From NCBI GenBank assembly GCA_030146705.1, contig JASLBE010000063.1, positions 1 through 32,398 on the forward strand: a DNA stretch of 32,398 nucleotides. Direction: 5' to 3'. Under the pieces are notes generated by a model, which was not told the origin of the DNA, searched no databases, and saw nothing but the letters and a program-made list of their open reading frames with translations. This stretch comes from Tissierellales bacterium (GTDB lineage Bacteria; Bacillota; Clostridia; Tissierellales; Tissierellaceae). Positions within the stretch are counted from its first letter, which is position 1. Each line of letters begins with the position of its first letter. Shown piece after piece: positions 23,692-32,189 of this stretch. Position numbers and translations under genes: made by a program.

Positions 23692-25107
23692 CTATGCTGC
23701 CTTATATTCTTTTGCCTTTTTTAAGAAAAATACTAGGGCTGCTACTGCTGCCACTACCCCTACTGGATAAGCTATGCTTGTTGAAAGTCTAAATCCTTCA
23801 TCTGCTTGTAGCAGGTAGGTTATAGACACAGCTGTCATAAATGTTGCTGGCAAACTTGCCATCCAGTGAGATTTTTTGTTTTGATATAAAAATGTTCCTG
23901 CTGCCCAAAGAACTATCATTGCTAAGGTTTGGTTTGACCAAGCAAAGTACCTCCAAATTATATCAAAGTCTATCCTAGTTAGACCAAAGCAAACCACAAA
24001 TAATGGAATTGCTAGGACCAACCTATTTTTTACATCTGATTGCTTAAAGTTCATAGCATCTGCTATTGTAAGTCTTGCTGACCTAAAGGCTGTATCTCCA
24101 GATGTTATAGGTGCTGCAATAACACCAATCATCGCTAGGATACCTCCAACTTTTCCAAGTAGGGATATTGAAATTTCATTTACAACCCCTCCTGGTCCAC
24201 CAAGGTCACTATAGTAGAATTTTCCAAGTCCTTCAACTCCACCAAAGAAAGCCATAGCTGCTGCTGCCCAAATCATAGCAATTACACCTTCTGCTATCAT
24301 AGCTCCATAGAAAATTTCCCTACCTTGGGATTCCCTATCTAAACACCTTGCCATCATTGGAGATTGGGTTGCATGGAAACCACTTATGGCTCCACAAGCT
24401 ATTGTTGTAAATAACATAGCCCAAACTGGAAGTCCTTTTGGATGCAGTGTATGGGCAGTAAATGCTGGTAGGGCATATCCTCCAGTTACTATCTTAACCC
24501 CTATTCCTGCTGCCATTATTAGTAAAGAAAGTCCAAATAATGGATATATCTTACCTATAATTTTATCTATTGGTAGAATTGTTGCCAAGAAGTAGTAGGC
24601 AAATATTATGGCCAACCAAGTATTAAAACTTGTTATACCAAATAAGCCTAGACCTTTTAAAAGTCCTGCAGGTCCTGTCATAAATACTGTACCAACTAAA
24701 ACTAAAAGTACAACTGAGAAAACCCTCATTACCTTTCTTGCTGGTTCTCCTAAGTAATTTCCCACTATTTCTGATATACTTTGTCCATCATGCCTTACAG
24801 AAAGCATACCTGAGAAGTAGTCGTGAACTCCACCTGCAAAAATACTTCCAAGTGCAATCCATATAAAGGCCATTGGCCCAAATAGTGCCCCTTGAATAGC
24901 CCCGAAAATAGGTCCTAAACCAGCTATATTTAAAAGCTGAATTAAAAATACCCTGGGTCCTGACATTGGCACAAAGTCAATCCCATCTTCTAGCCTGTGG
25001 GCTGGTGTTACTATACTGTCATCTGATCCAAAATGTTGGTCTACTACCTTACCATAGGTAAAGTAACCAATTACTAATACAATAAGTCCGATAATAAATT
25101 GTAACAT
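23692..25107 (-). CDS. cstA: CstA-family carbon starvation / pyruvate transporter
   Basis: A multipass membrane transporter of 471 residues, the short Gram-positive-type form (E. coli CstA and BtsT are about 700). The N-terminus has the family block GPIFGAIQGALFGPMAFIWI followed by GSIFAGGVHDYFSGMLSVRH with DGQSISEIVG. Later blocks are ACGAISGFHATQSPMMARCL and APITSGDTAFRSARL. Characterised members take up pyruvate or peptides. The two upstream genes encode a LytS/LytTR system; in E. coli the related BtsSR senses pyruvate and induces the CstA-family transporter BtsT, so a pyruvate role is likely by analogy. ATG 25107 follows AAGGAGG. Confidence 0.93.
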   Translation of the reverse strand: MLQFIIGLIVLVIGYFTYGKVVDQHFGSDDSIVTPAHRLEDGIDFVPMSGPRVFLIQLLNIAGLGPIFGAIQGALFGPMAFIWIALGSIFAGGVHDYFSGMLSVRHDGQSISEIVGNYLGEPARKVMRVFSVVLLVLVGTVFMTGPAGLLKGLGLFGITSFNTWLAIIFAYYFLATILPIDKIIGKIYPLFGLSLLIMAAGIGVKIVTGGYALPAFTAHTLHPKGLPVWAMLFTTIACGAISGFHATQSPMMARCLDRESQGREIFYGAMIAEGVIAMIWAAAAMAFFGGVEGLGKFYYSDLGGPGGVVNEISISLLGKVGGILAMIGVIAAPITSGDTAFRSARLTIADAMNFKQSDVKNRLVLAIPLFVVCFGLTRIDFDIIWRYFAWSNQTLAMIVLWAAGTFLYQNKKSHWMASLPATFMTAVSITYLLQADEGFRLSTSIAYPVGVVAAVAALVFFLKKAKEYKAA

Positions 25108-25192
25108 CTAAAAATCCTCCTTTTAAAATTATTTTATAACTCCATACAATTGTGCTAATAAGATTGATTTTTCACACAATCTCTGTAACTTT

Positions 25193-25230
25193 ATTATATA
25201 GGTTTTTAGTATAATTTACTGGATTTTTAG
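25193..25230 (-). promoter_or_regulatory. cstA -10 element and 21-bp-spaced direct repeats
   Basis: TTTTTAG occurs at 25203-25209 and again at 25224-25230 (plus strand), exactly 21 bp apart, with further matches on either side. A minus-strand TATAAT lies at 25193-25198 with no good -35. LytTR regulators bind two direct half-sites about two helical turns apart, so this is a candidate operator. The sequence is AT-rich and does not match a published LytTR consensus closely. Confidence 0.35.
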
Positions 25231-25261
25231 ATATAATACACAAAACTAGGTCCCAAATGCA

Positions 25262-26035
25262 CTAATCTATATTCATAATGCTTTTAAACTCCTTAACATT
25301 ACTCCTACTAACAGGTACAAGCTCATCTATAAACTTCATCTTTAGGTTTAAAGTAGCGTTAAACCAGGGCTCAATTACATCTACATAGTCTAGGTTTATT
25401 ATGAAGGACTTGTGGCACCTAAAAAATTTGTTTCCATCTAATTTTTCATAAACATCATTTAAGGTGTGGTTGATATTGAACTTATTATCCCTGGTTCGAA
25501 CTATGGTATTTTTATCCTCAACAGTAATATAAATAATGTCTTCAAAATTTAGGGGAATCATCTTTTCATTGTGGTGGACTGTTAATTTCCTAAGGACATC
25601 CTTGCTCCCACCAGCCCTATCAATATAGAATAAAAGTTTTTCTAACTCCCTATACTTCTCCCTTAGCTTGTAGCTACTTTTATAAACCTTATTTTCAATA
25701 GTTTCCCTAAGCTGGTCCTTGTCTATGGGTTTTAATAAGTAGTCTATAGCATTTACCTGGAAGGCTTCCAGGGCAAACTGGTCATAGGCTGTAACAAAAA
25801 TAATCATAGGTGGATTTTTCCTAGCCATTAAAATCCTAGCCAGTTCTATTCCAGATATTTGTGGCATTTTAATGTCTAGAAACATTAGGTCTATATCCTC
25901 TTCTTCACTTAGTTTAAGGGCTTCAATTGCATTTTCCGCCTCTCCCACAACCCTTATATCTCCATAGTCTCCTAGCATATAGACTAATTCATCCCTAGCT
26001 AGCTTTTCATCATCTACAACAATACATTTAATCAA
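25262..26035 (-). CDS. LytTR-type response regulator
   Basis: A 257-residue regulator with an N-terminal receiver domain (VVDDE with Asp8/Asp9, phospho-acceptor Asp54 in MFLDIKMP, Thr in FVTAYDQ, Lys in LLKPID) and a C-terminal LytTR DNA-binding domain from about residue 145 (ITVEDKNTIVRT, FFRCHKSFIINLDYV, LVPVSRSNVKEF). The start is TTG at 26035, overlapping the TGA of the kinase gene and preceded by AAGGAGTG, so translation is coupled. It resembles LytR/BtsR, with cstA as the probable target directly downstream. No terminator is seen between it and cstA, so read-through is possible. Confidence 0.93.
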   Translation of the reverse strand: MIKCIVVDDEKLARDELVYMLGDYGDIRVVGEAENAIEALKLSEEEDIDLMFLDIKMPQISGIELARILMARKNPPMIIFVTAYDQFALEAFQVNAIDYLLKPIDKDQLRETIENKVYKSSYKLREKYRELEKLLFYIDRAGGSKDVLRKLTVHHNEKMIPLNFEDIIYITVEDKNTIVRTRDNKFNINHTLNDVYEKLDGNKFFRCHKSFIINLDYVDVIEPWFNATLNLKMKFIDELVPVSRSNVKEFKSIMNID

Positions 26036-27645
26036 CGAATCACTCCTTGTTTAGGAATAACAATCTTCACTTCTGTACCATCTCCTAACCTGCTTTTAAT
26101 CCTTAGGCCAAATTCATCTCCATATTTATTTTTAAGCCTTTCATTTACATTTCTAATCCCTATCTTGTCCATATCCTTTCCACTTGCTAAAAGATAGTTA
26201 ATTAATTCCTGGTCCATACCAATCCCATCATCCCTAACATAAATTTCTGTTACCCTGTCCCTATCTAGGGCTTGAATTTCAACAGTCCCCCCCTCCAAAG
26301 AGTTAAATATGCCATGCTTTATGGCATTTTCTACAATAGGTTGGATAATCAGAGCTGGAAGGTAGCAGTCTAGGTCCTTGGGAATATTATAAACTATCCT
26401 TAGCTTATCCCCAAACCTAGCCTTTTCTATCGATACATATGAGTTGACATTTTCCAGCTCCTTCTTAAGGCTAACATCAGAAAAACTACTGCTTAAATTA
26501 TTCCTAAAGTAGTTGCCAAGGTGGATTAAAAGTTCCCTAGCCTCTTCTGGGCTGGTCCTTATTAGGGAACTTATAGTATTTATGGCATTAAATAAAAAAT
26601 GAGGATTTATTTGGGCCTGGAGGGCTTTTAATTCTGACTTGGCCAAAAGTTCATTTTGTATGTCTATCTTCCTAAGCTCTACCTGGGTTGAAAAAACTTG
26701 GGCCAGGCCTAGGGCTAGCTCGACCTCCATCTTACTTATGGCATTTTCCCTAACCTTATATAGTTTTAGGGCCCCTACCACCCTGTCCCTGTCCTTTAAA
26801 GGAACAATTACTGCTGCCCTTAAGGGGCAATCAAGCTTGCTACAATTTATTTCCTCCCTATTCCTAGAAACCTTATACCTACCAGAATTTATAACATGCT
26901 TAGTGATTTCTGTCTGCAAGGGACTACCATACTTATGGTGGTCATCTCCCACTCCCACGTGGGCTAAAATTTTCTCCCTATCTGTAAAAGCAACTGCATC
27001 AATATCAACAGTATCTTTTATTATGTGGGCTATGGCTTCAGCATTTTCTTTATTATAACCCCTCCTAAAATACTTTAAGGTCTTGTCTGCAATTTTAAGT
27101 GCTACCTGGGCCTGGTAGGCTCCTTCTTTTTCTATTTCCTTATATATGCTTTTAGCTATGGCTACAAAGATCCCTATGCCTAAGCCATTGGCCAAGATCA
27201 TTGGAATGGCTATGGTTTTTACAAGGTCTAAGGCTGCAGGATAGGGCCTGGCTATTAGGAGTATAAAGGCCATCTGCATAATCTCTGCTAACATTCCAGC
27301 AATTATAGAAAAAAGGACCTTGTGGTTGGTTTCCTCAATTTTCTCCTTGAGTAAGCCTGCCATAACCCCTTCTGCAACTGTCGAAAGTGAACAGGCTACG
27401 GCTGTAAATCCCCCAATATCTATTAGGTACCTATGGCCACCAGCTATTAAACCTGACAATAGTCCAACCAAGGGTCCTCCTAGGAGACCTCCTACAAAAA
27501 CACCTATGGCCCTAGCATTAACAAGGGCTCCTTTTACAGGAAGTCCTGTATAGGTTCCCAGTATGCCCATCCCTCCAAAAATACTTGCAAGTAGGGCCAA
27601 GTCTTTAGGGGCCAAGCTACTTTTAAAAAGGGTTTTTTGGATCAT
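26032..27645 (-). CDS. lytS: LytS-type sensor histidine kinase, 5' end probably frameshifted
   Basis: A membrane kinase of the 5TMR-LYT class. From ATG 27645 it has 537 residues: membrane region to about 170 (LPVKGALVNARAIGVFVGG, the LYT signature), a GAF domain (about 190-320), phospho-acceptor His349 in QAQINPHFLFNAIN, and a HATPase (QPIVENAIKHG, DDGIGMD). The first membrane helix is missing from that start. In the same frame upstream the sequence encodes LINRVTLIIGIAFFISH, the expected helix 1, but no ATG, GTG or TTG lies in that frame. A TTG at 27743 with AAGGGA and a near-consensus promoter would supply the start if one base were added in the A5 run at 27721-27725. It probably senses pyruvate or a related signal with its LytTR partner. 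Confidence 0.9.
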   Translation of the reverse strand: MIQKTLFKSSLAPKDLALLASIFGGMGILGTYTGLPVKGALVNARAIGVFVGGLLGGPLVGLLSGLIAGGHRYLIDIGGFTAVACSLSTVAEGVMAGLLKEKIEETNHKVLFSIIAGMLAEIMQMAFILLIARPYPAALDLVKTIAIPMILANGLGIGIFVAIAKSIYKEIEKEGAYQAQVALKIADKTLKYFRRGYNKENAEAIAHIIKDTVDIDAVAFTDREKILAHVGVGDDHHKYGSPLQTEITKHVINSGRYKVSRNREEINCSKLDCPLRAAVIVPLKDRDRVVGALKLYKVRENAISKMEVELALGLAQVFSTQVELRKIDIQNELLAKSELKALQAQINPHFLFNAINTISSLIRTSPEEARELLIHLGNYFRNNLSSSFSDVSLKKELENVNSYVSIEKARFGDKLRIVYNIPKDLDCYLPALIIQPIVENAIKHGIFNSLEGGTVEIQALDRDRVTEIYVRDDGIGMDQELINYLLASGKDMDKIGIRNVNERLKNKYGDEFGLRIKSRLGDGTEVKIVIPKQGVIR

Positions 27646-27765
27646 ACCTATGTGGGATATAAAAAATGCTATCCCTATTATTAGGGTAACCCTGTTTATT
27701 AAATTATTAAATATTAACTTAAAAATAATATCACTTCTTTCAAATTATTTCCCTTAACTCTCTAA

Positions 27766-27794
27766 ATTATAGTATATAGGATTTTTCTTTTCAA
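27766..27794 (-). promoter_or_regulatory. Promoter of the lytS operon
   Basis: Minus-strand TTGAAA (27789-27794) and TATAAT (27766-27771) are 17 bases apart. Transcription would begin near 27759, leaving a very short leader before AAGGGA and the TTG at 27743. This supports that start over the ATG at 27645. Confidence 0.75.
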
Positions 27795-27842
27795 TCTGTT
27801 TGTCCTATGATTTATCCTAAGTTTAATAAAATTATTAGAATA

Positions 27843-27871
27843 TTGTAAATCCTCGCCTTTATCATTATAAT
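27843..27871 (+). promoter_or_regulatory. Promoter of the EFR1-type gene
   Basis: TTGTAA (27843-27848) and TATAAT (27866-27871) are 17 bases apart, about 44 bases before the ATG at 27915. It is divergent from the lytS promoter. Just downstream AGTTA and TAACT form a small inverted repeat that might be an operator. Confidence 0.7.
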
Positions 27872-27914
27872 TAAGTTAACCGATATAACTAATATATAAG
27901 AAAGAAGGTTTATT

Positions 27915-28679
27915 ATGAGTACATATGGAGTATACTTTAGTCCAACTAAGGCTACAGAAAAAGTAGTAAAGCTAATGAGCCAGGAATTTAATTCCTATGA
28001 GCACGAAAATATTGACCTAAGTTCTAGAAAGTTAAACTTTACCTATAACTTTACTAGTAAGGATATTTGTATAATTGGAGTCCCTTCTTATGGTGGCAGG
28101 GTTCCAAGCCTTGCCCTAGATAGGATGGAAAATTTTTCAGGAGACCAAACCAAGGCCATTTTAGTAGTTACTTATGGAAATCGGTCCTTTGATGACAGTC
28201 TACTGGAGCTTAAAAGCTTCTTGGAGGCTAGAAATTTTCAGTGTATTGGAGCCCTTGCAGTGGTTACTCAGCACTCAATTATGGGAGAGTTTGCCAAAGG
28301 CAGGCCTAATATAAGTGACCAAAAGGAAATCCTGGACTTCACCCATAAAATTATGGATAAACTAGGAGGCCAAGACCCCTTAAAACCTATTATAGTTCCA
28401 GGCAAGTTTCCCTATGTGGACTATAAGGGGATTCCCTTAAAGCCTAAAACTAATTCTTCCTGTATTTCCTGTGGTATTTGTGAAGATGCCTGTCCTAGTG
28501 GGGCAATTCCTGAGGATAATCCTAGCTTGACCAGGGAAGACCTGTGCATATCTTGTATGAGGTGTATTAAGCTTTGCCCCTATGGAGCCAGGTTCCTAGA
28601 CGAAGGTCTAGTCAACCTATCTACTGAAAAACTTAGACCAGTTTGCTCAGTTCCTAAAGAAAACCAGCTTTTCATATAA
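27915..28679 (+). CDS. EFR1-type flavodoxin/ferredoxin fusion protein
   Basis: A 254-residue electron-transfer protein. The N-terminal flavodoxin-like domain (about 1-155) has the short phosphate loop FSPTKATEKV, and IIGVPSYGGRVPSLA contacting the flavin. The C-terminal part carries two [4Fe-4S] motifs, CISCGICEDACP and CISCMRCIKLCP, each with the full four cysteines. Such EFR1 proteins are common in anaerobic Firmicutes; partners are mostly unknown. AGAAGG precedes the ATG. It is a single gene, divergent from lytS and convergent with the sensor kinase of the ABC module. No Fur-type box is seen upstream, unlike the stand-alone flavodoxin. Confidence 0.9.
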   Translation: MSTYGVYFSPTKATEKVVKLMSQEFNSYEHENIDLSSRKLNFTYNFTSKDICIIGVPSYGGRVPSLALDRMENFSGDQTKAILVVTYGNRSFDDSLLELKSFLEARNFQCIGALAVVTQHSIMGEFAKGRPNISDQKEILDFTHKIMDKLGGQDPLKPIIVPGKFPYVDYKGIPLKPKTNSSCISCGICEDACPSGAIPEDNPSLTREDLCISCMRCIKLCPYGARFLDEGLVNLSTEKLRPVCSVPKENQLFI

Positions 28680-28708
28680 AAAAAACAGGATAGGTTATCC
28701 TATCCTGT
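28676..28708 (-). terminator. Terminator of the response-regulator/ABC/kinase operon
   Basis: A 10-bp perfect stem (28685-28694 with 28699-28708) with a TTAT loop is followed on the minus strand by a run of about nine Ts. The kinase stop codon lies inside the stem. No U-run follows on the plus strand, so it is weak for the convergent EFR1-type gene. Confidence 0.9.
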
Positions 28709-29596
28709 CCAATCTATAGTTATTTCTATCTTATTACCATCTAGCCTGGCAACTATATCATACCCCAACCTAGTGACTAGCTCCTTGGTTATAAAAAGAC
28801 CCAAGCCTGTAGATTCGCTTTGCCTGGAGGTATCCATAATAAAAAACTTATTAAATAATTTTTCAATATCCTCCTCCCTAAGGTCCTTATTATCATTTTT
28901 AAACCGAGTTTTTATCCGTCCATCCTCTTGGAAAAGATCAATTGCAACTTGACTATCACTATACTTAATAGCATTGTCTACAAGGTTGCCAAAAATCCTT
29001 TCAATTGACTTATAGTCTCCCAGGACACTAAATTTTCCATCCTCAATCCCAATGGAAGGTTCTATTCCCTTGGATACAAAGCTTTCATAGTTACTAGCTA
29101 TAGTACTAGTAAGAATTTCCTTAAGGTCAACATACTCTAGTTTTTCACTTGTAGACTTAGCTTCAAACTTAGAAAGTTCATAAAAAGTATTTATTAGGTT
29201 GCTTAAAAGTTCACTTCTTTTCCTTATGATGTCCAAATACTCCCTTCCCTTTTCATCCTCAACTAGCCTATCTAAAAGTTCTGTATATCCTTTAATAGAA
29301 GTAAGAGGAGTCCTTAGGTCGTGGGAAATACTGGCAATTATCTCCTTGTTTTTTTCCTCCTGGTCCATATAGCTACTTTTAATTAGGTACTTCTCCTCCA
29401 AAAGATCATTTATAGAGGACCTAAGCCTGTTTATATCCTTTATGTCCCCTGAACCAATAAGCCTTCTACTGTTGTAATCCCCATCTTTTATAAAGGTTAA
29501 TTCATCCTTTAAATTTCTTATGTCCTTCTTGTATAGGACCAGCCTGGCCAGGACAAAGACCAAGGCCATTAGTAATATTACAACTAAAGTTTTCAT
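28700..29596 (-). CDS. Sensor histidine kinase of the ABC module
   Basis: A 298-residue kinase with one N-terminal membrane helix (about 3-20) and almost no extracellular region. A linker is followed by the HisKA domain with phospho-acceptor His92 in SISHDLRTPLTSIKGY, then a HATPase with FGNLVDNAIKYS, the variant KNDNKDL, and STGLGLFI. The near absence of an outside sensor suggests that it reads the state of the neighbouring ABC transporter or the membrane, as in peptide-antibiotic sensing systems. ATG 29596 follows AAGGGGG. It is the last of four genes: regulator, ATPase, permease, kinase. Confidence 0.92.
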   Translation of the reverse strand: MKTLVVILLMALVFVLARLVLYKKDIRNLKDELTFIKDGDYNSRRLIGSGDIKDINRLRSSINDLLEEKYLIKSSYMDQEEKNKEIIASISHDLRTPLTSIKGYTELLDRLVEDEKGREYLDIIRKRSELLSNLINTFYELSKFEAKSTSEKLEYVDLKEILTSTIASNYESFVSKGIEPSIGIEDGKFSVLGDYKSIERIFGNLVDNAIKYSDSQVAIDLFQEDGRIKTRFKNDNKDLREEDIEKLFNKFFIMDTSRQSESTGLGLFITKELVTRLGYDIVARLDGNKIEITIDWTG

Positions 29597-29613
29597 TTCC
29601 TGCCCCCTTGAGC

Positions 29614-30393
29614 CTATAAATCCTTCTTATTAAAAATTAAAATAGCCAGTAGGTTGTAGCCCACTATATTTATAATTGCAACAATAAGACCCAGCTTAAC
29701 ACTATCATTTAAGGCCATTGAGTTTAAAAAACCAAGGCTAGTTCCATTTGACAATATATTTCCTATGGCCTTAGAAATGTCTGTATACTTTATTATAGTA
29801 CCTATAAACTCCTTCTTAGTTAAAAATAAAACTAGACCTAAGATTTTATTTATAATACTCATAACAAAATAATAAATTAAAAGCCAAACATTGGACCTTC
29901 CAGTAATAATACTTGCAAGATTTCCCAAAGATGCTGCTGCAATCCAAAGGGGTATTATCCCTAGCATTTTAAAGGCCAAGTCCTTAAACTGCTGGCTAAT
30001 TTGAAGTGGATCTGTAATCTCAAGTAAAATGTAGCCACTAATTAAACTTATTCCCATTACAACAAGAACTGCAACCACCCCTGTTATGGCTATGGTTATT
30101 GTCTTGGCTAGGACTATTTTCCACCTATCTAATCCTGATGAAACTATATTCTTTATAGTATTATTCCTAAACTCCTCTGCCGTTACCATATCCACAAACA
30201 TAATTATAAAAAATACTCCTGAACTCATAAGCCCCGTAATACTTTCAAGGGTTGTAAAGTAGTTATTGGTAAAAGTGTTTCTCGAAAAAAGTATATTCAT
30301 ACCCAGGGCTAAGATTGATAGAATAGCCACTATATTCAAATAATACTTCCTGGTAAAGTTCCTCTTTAATTCTGCCTTAATATACCTACGCAT
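29614..30393 (-). CDS. ABC-2 type transporter permease
   Basis: A 259-residue membrane protein with about six hydrophobic helices, starting MRRYIKAELKRNFTRKYY, the cytosolic entry typical of BcrB/LanE-like permeases. The loop MVTAEEFRNNTIKNIVSSGL followed by DRWKIVLAK is the ABC-2 signature region. The preferred ATG at 30393 follows GGAGGTGG and overlaps the ATPase stop by eight bases; an upstream TTG lies in the ribosome site. It probably pairs with the adjacent ATPase as an exporter or extractor of membrane-active peptides (inference from module type). Confidence 0.9.
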   Translation of the reverse strand: MRRYIKAELKRNFTRKYYLNIVAILSILALGMNILFSRNTFTNNYFTTLESITGLMSSGVFFIIMFVDMVTAEEFRNNTIKNIVSSGLDRWKIVLAKTITIAITGVVAVLVVMGISLISGYILLEITDPLQISQQFKDLAFKMLGIIPLWIAAASLGNLASIITGRSNVWLLIYYFVMSIINKILGLVLFLTKKEFIGTIIKYTDISKAIGNILSNGTSLGFLNSMALNDSVKLGLIVAIINIVGYNLLAILIFNKKDL

Positions 30394-31309
30394 TTTTGCC
30401 ACCTCCAACTAAGTCTATATAATAATCCTCTAGCTTCATTCCCTCTTCTACTATAGACCTAATTATTATTCCATTTTCATACAAGATCTTAACAACAGTT
30501 TCAGACTCATTTATATAGTCATACAAGTAAATGTATCCGTCATTACTAACCTTGTAGTCTAGGCTTTTAAGTTCTCTTTCTAAGATAGTAGTAGCAAGTT
30601 CTGTCTCATTAACCTTAATCTTTAACATCTGCCTACATTCCCTATCTAGTTCCTCCTTACTAATCTCTCTTACAAGTTGCCCCTTCTTCATAAAACCATA
30701 CTGAGTTGCAATTTGTGAAAGCTCATCTAAAATATGACTGGAGATTAAAACTGTTACACCCTTTTCCTTGTTTAACCTTAAAATCAGCTTCCTTAAGTCA
30801 ACAATCCCCTCAGGATCTAGCCCATTTATAGGCTCATCTAGGATTAAAATATCTGGATCAGAAAGTAAACTTAGGCCAATGCCCAACCTTTGTTTCATAC
30901 CTAGGGAAAAACTTTTAAATTTTTTCTTCCCAAGCTCCCCTAGTTTAATAAGTTCTAAAACTTCATCAACAACCTTCTTATCCTCTATTCCTTTTTGTAT
31001 CCTATAGTAGTCCAGGTTTTCCCTGGCAGACATATAGGGGAAAAAGCTTGGTGTTTCTACTACAGAACCAATCCTCTTTCTTCCATCCCCTAGCTTTTTC
31101 TTGTCTCCACTGTTAAAAATTTCCACTCCCCCACTAGTAGGGTTAACCATACCTATTATCATCTTCAATATTGTAGACTTACCACTTCCATTTTCTCCAA
31201 TTAGGCCATAAATATCCCCCTGTTTTAAATGTATATTCACATTATCTACAGCCTTTTGCCTTTTATATACCTTTGTTAAATTATCCGTTTTAATAATAAC
31301 ATTCTCCAT
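30386..31309 (-). CDS. ABC transporter ATP-binding protein (BcrA-like)
   Basis: A 307-residue ATPase. It shows Walker A LIGENGSGKS, signature FSLGMKQRLGIG, Walker B ILILDEPINGLDPEG and the H-loop His in ISSHILDEL. The C-terminal 80 residues are the variable tail seen in BcrA/LanF-type proteins that handle bacitracin or lantibiotics. ATG 31309 follows GAGGTG; an in-frame GTG at 31318 overlaps that site. It starts 68 bases after the response-regulator stop with no clear terminator between. The substrate is not determinable. Confidence 0.94.
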   Translation of the reverse strand: MENVIIKTDNLTKVYKRQKAVDNVNIHLKQGDIYGLIGENGSGKSTILKMIIGMVNPTSGGVEIFNSGDKKKLGDGRKRIGSVVETPSFFPYMSARENLDYYRIQKGIEDKKVVDEVLELIKLGELGKKKFKSFSLGMKQRLGIGLSLLSDPDILILDEPINGLDPEGIVDLRKLILRLNKEKGVTVLISSHILDELSQIATQYGFMKKGQLVREISKEELDRECRQMLKIKVNETELATTILERELKSLDYKVSNDGYIYLYDYINESETVVKILYENGIIIRSIVEEGMKLEDYYIDLVGGGKNA

Positions 31310-31377
31310 ATATTTCACCTCACTAATATAATATAATCCAAGCTAAAAGAATCTATAAAGTAAATCTTAAGAAAGGA

Positions 31378-32082
31378 TTAATTTTTCAACTTAAAGCCTA
31401 TACCCCATATAGTTTCTATATATTCCTCCTCTTGGTCAAACTTTTGTATCTTAGTCCTAAGGTTACTAATATGAACATTTAGAGTGTTGTCATCCATAAA
31501 GGCATCTTCCCCCCAAATACTTTCATATATATTAGACTTGGTAAAAACCTTCTTGGGATAGGTCAAAAGAAGTCTTAAAATATCATATTCCTTAACCGTT
31601 AGCTTTATCTCTGATCCTCCTACCAGGACCCTTCTTTCAGTATTATTTAGCTCTAGGTTCTTAAAGCTAATTATATCCTCCCTAGCATTCTTGCCAGTAG
31701 AAAATTGGAAAAACCTCCTAAGCTGGGCCTCTACCCTTGCTAAGACTTCAGCCACTTCAAAGGGTTTTTCTATAAAATCATCAGCCCCCATCTTTAGTAG
31801 GTTAACCTTTGTTTCAGTATCTAGCTTGGCAGAAATCACTATTACAGGAATAGTATCCTCCTTCCTAAGTTCAATAAGTAACTCTTCACCAGTAAGTCCT
31901 GGCATCATAAGGTCCAAAATTACCAAGTCTGCCCCCGACATACTATAAACCATCTTGCCCTCTGTGCCAGAAAAACTTTGCCTTACCTTGTACCCCTCAG
32001 CTAGTAAAATTTCCTTAAGTAAATTATTTATATCCTCATCATCTTCCACTATAAGTATTTCTATATCTTCCTTTTTTTTCAT
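31378..32082 (-). CDS. OmpR-family response regulator of the ABC module
   Basis: A 234-residue regulator with a receiver domain (IVEDDEDINNLL, phospho-acceptor Asp57 in VILDLMMPGLTG, ISAK, IEKPFEV) and a C-terminal winged helix (IKLTVKEYDILRLLL, NTLNVHISNLRTKI, IWGIGFKL). It heads the four-gene operon and probably controls it. ATG 32082 is preferred because GGAGGGA lies just before it; an ATG four codons upstream overlaps that site. A TATAAT is found 48 bases upstream. Confidence 0.93.
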   Translation of the reverse strand: MKKKEDIEILIVEDDEDINNLLKEILLAEGYKVRQSFSGTEGKMVYSMSGADLVILDLMMPGLTGEELLIELRKEDTIPVIVISAKLDTETKVNLLKMGADDFIEKPFEVAEVLARVEAQLRRFFQFSTGKNAREDIISFKNLELNNTERRVLVGGSEIKLTVKEYDILRLLLTYPKKVFTKSNIYESIWGEDAFMDDNTLNVHISNLRTKIQKFDQEEEYIETIWGIGFKLKN

Positions 32083-32129
32083 AGTTCCCTCCATTATTTA
32101 AAGCCTATAAACTCTCCTATTTATTTTAC

Positions 32130-32158
32130 ATTATAATATACTTTTCCTAAAATAATAA
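32130..32158 (-). promoter_or_regulatory. Possible promoter of the response-regulator operon
   Basis: Minus-strand TATAAT (32130-32135) with a weak TTATTA 17 bases upstream. The weak -35 would suit activation by the encoded regulator. Confidence 0.35.
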
Positions 32159-32189
32159 AAAAATAAGGGGTAAGTCCCCTTATTTTTTT
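32157..32189. terminator. Terminator upstream of the response-regulator operon
   Basis: GGGG and its flanking A-run (32157-32170) pair with CCCC and a T-run (32176-32189) around a five-base loop. The A/T flanks make it work on either strand; it ends the membrane-protein gene, whose TAA starts in the T-run. Confidence 0.85.

Noticed and set aside
25161..25182. Short inverted repeat AGATTG...CAATCT in the cstA leader
   Set aside because: Only six bases per arm with a ten-base gap in AT-rich DNA, so it may be chance.
27915..28679. Considered the EFR1-type gene part of the Fur regulon with the flavodoxin
   Set aside because: No 7-1-7 box is present upstream of it.
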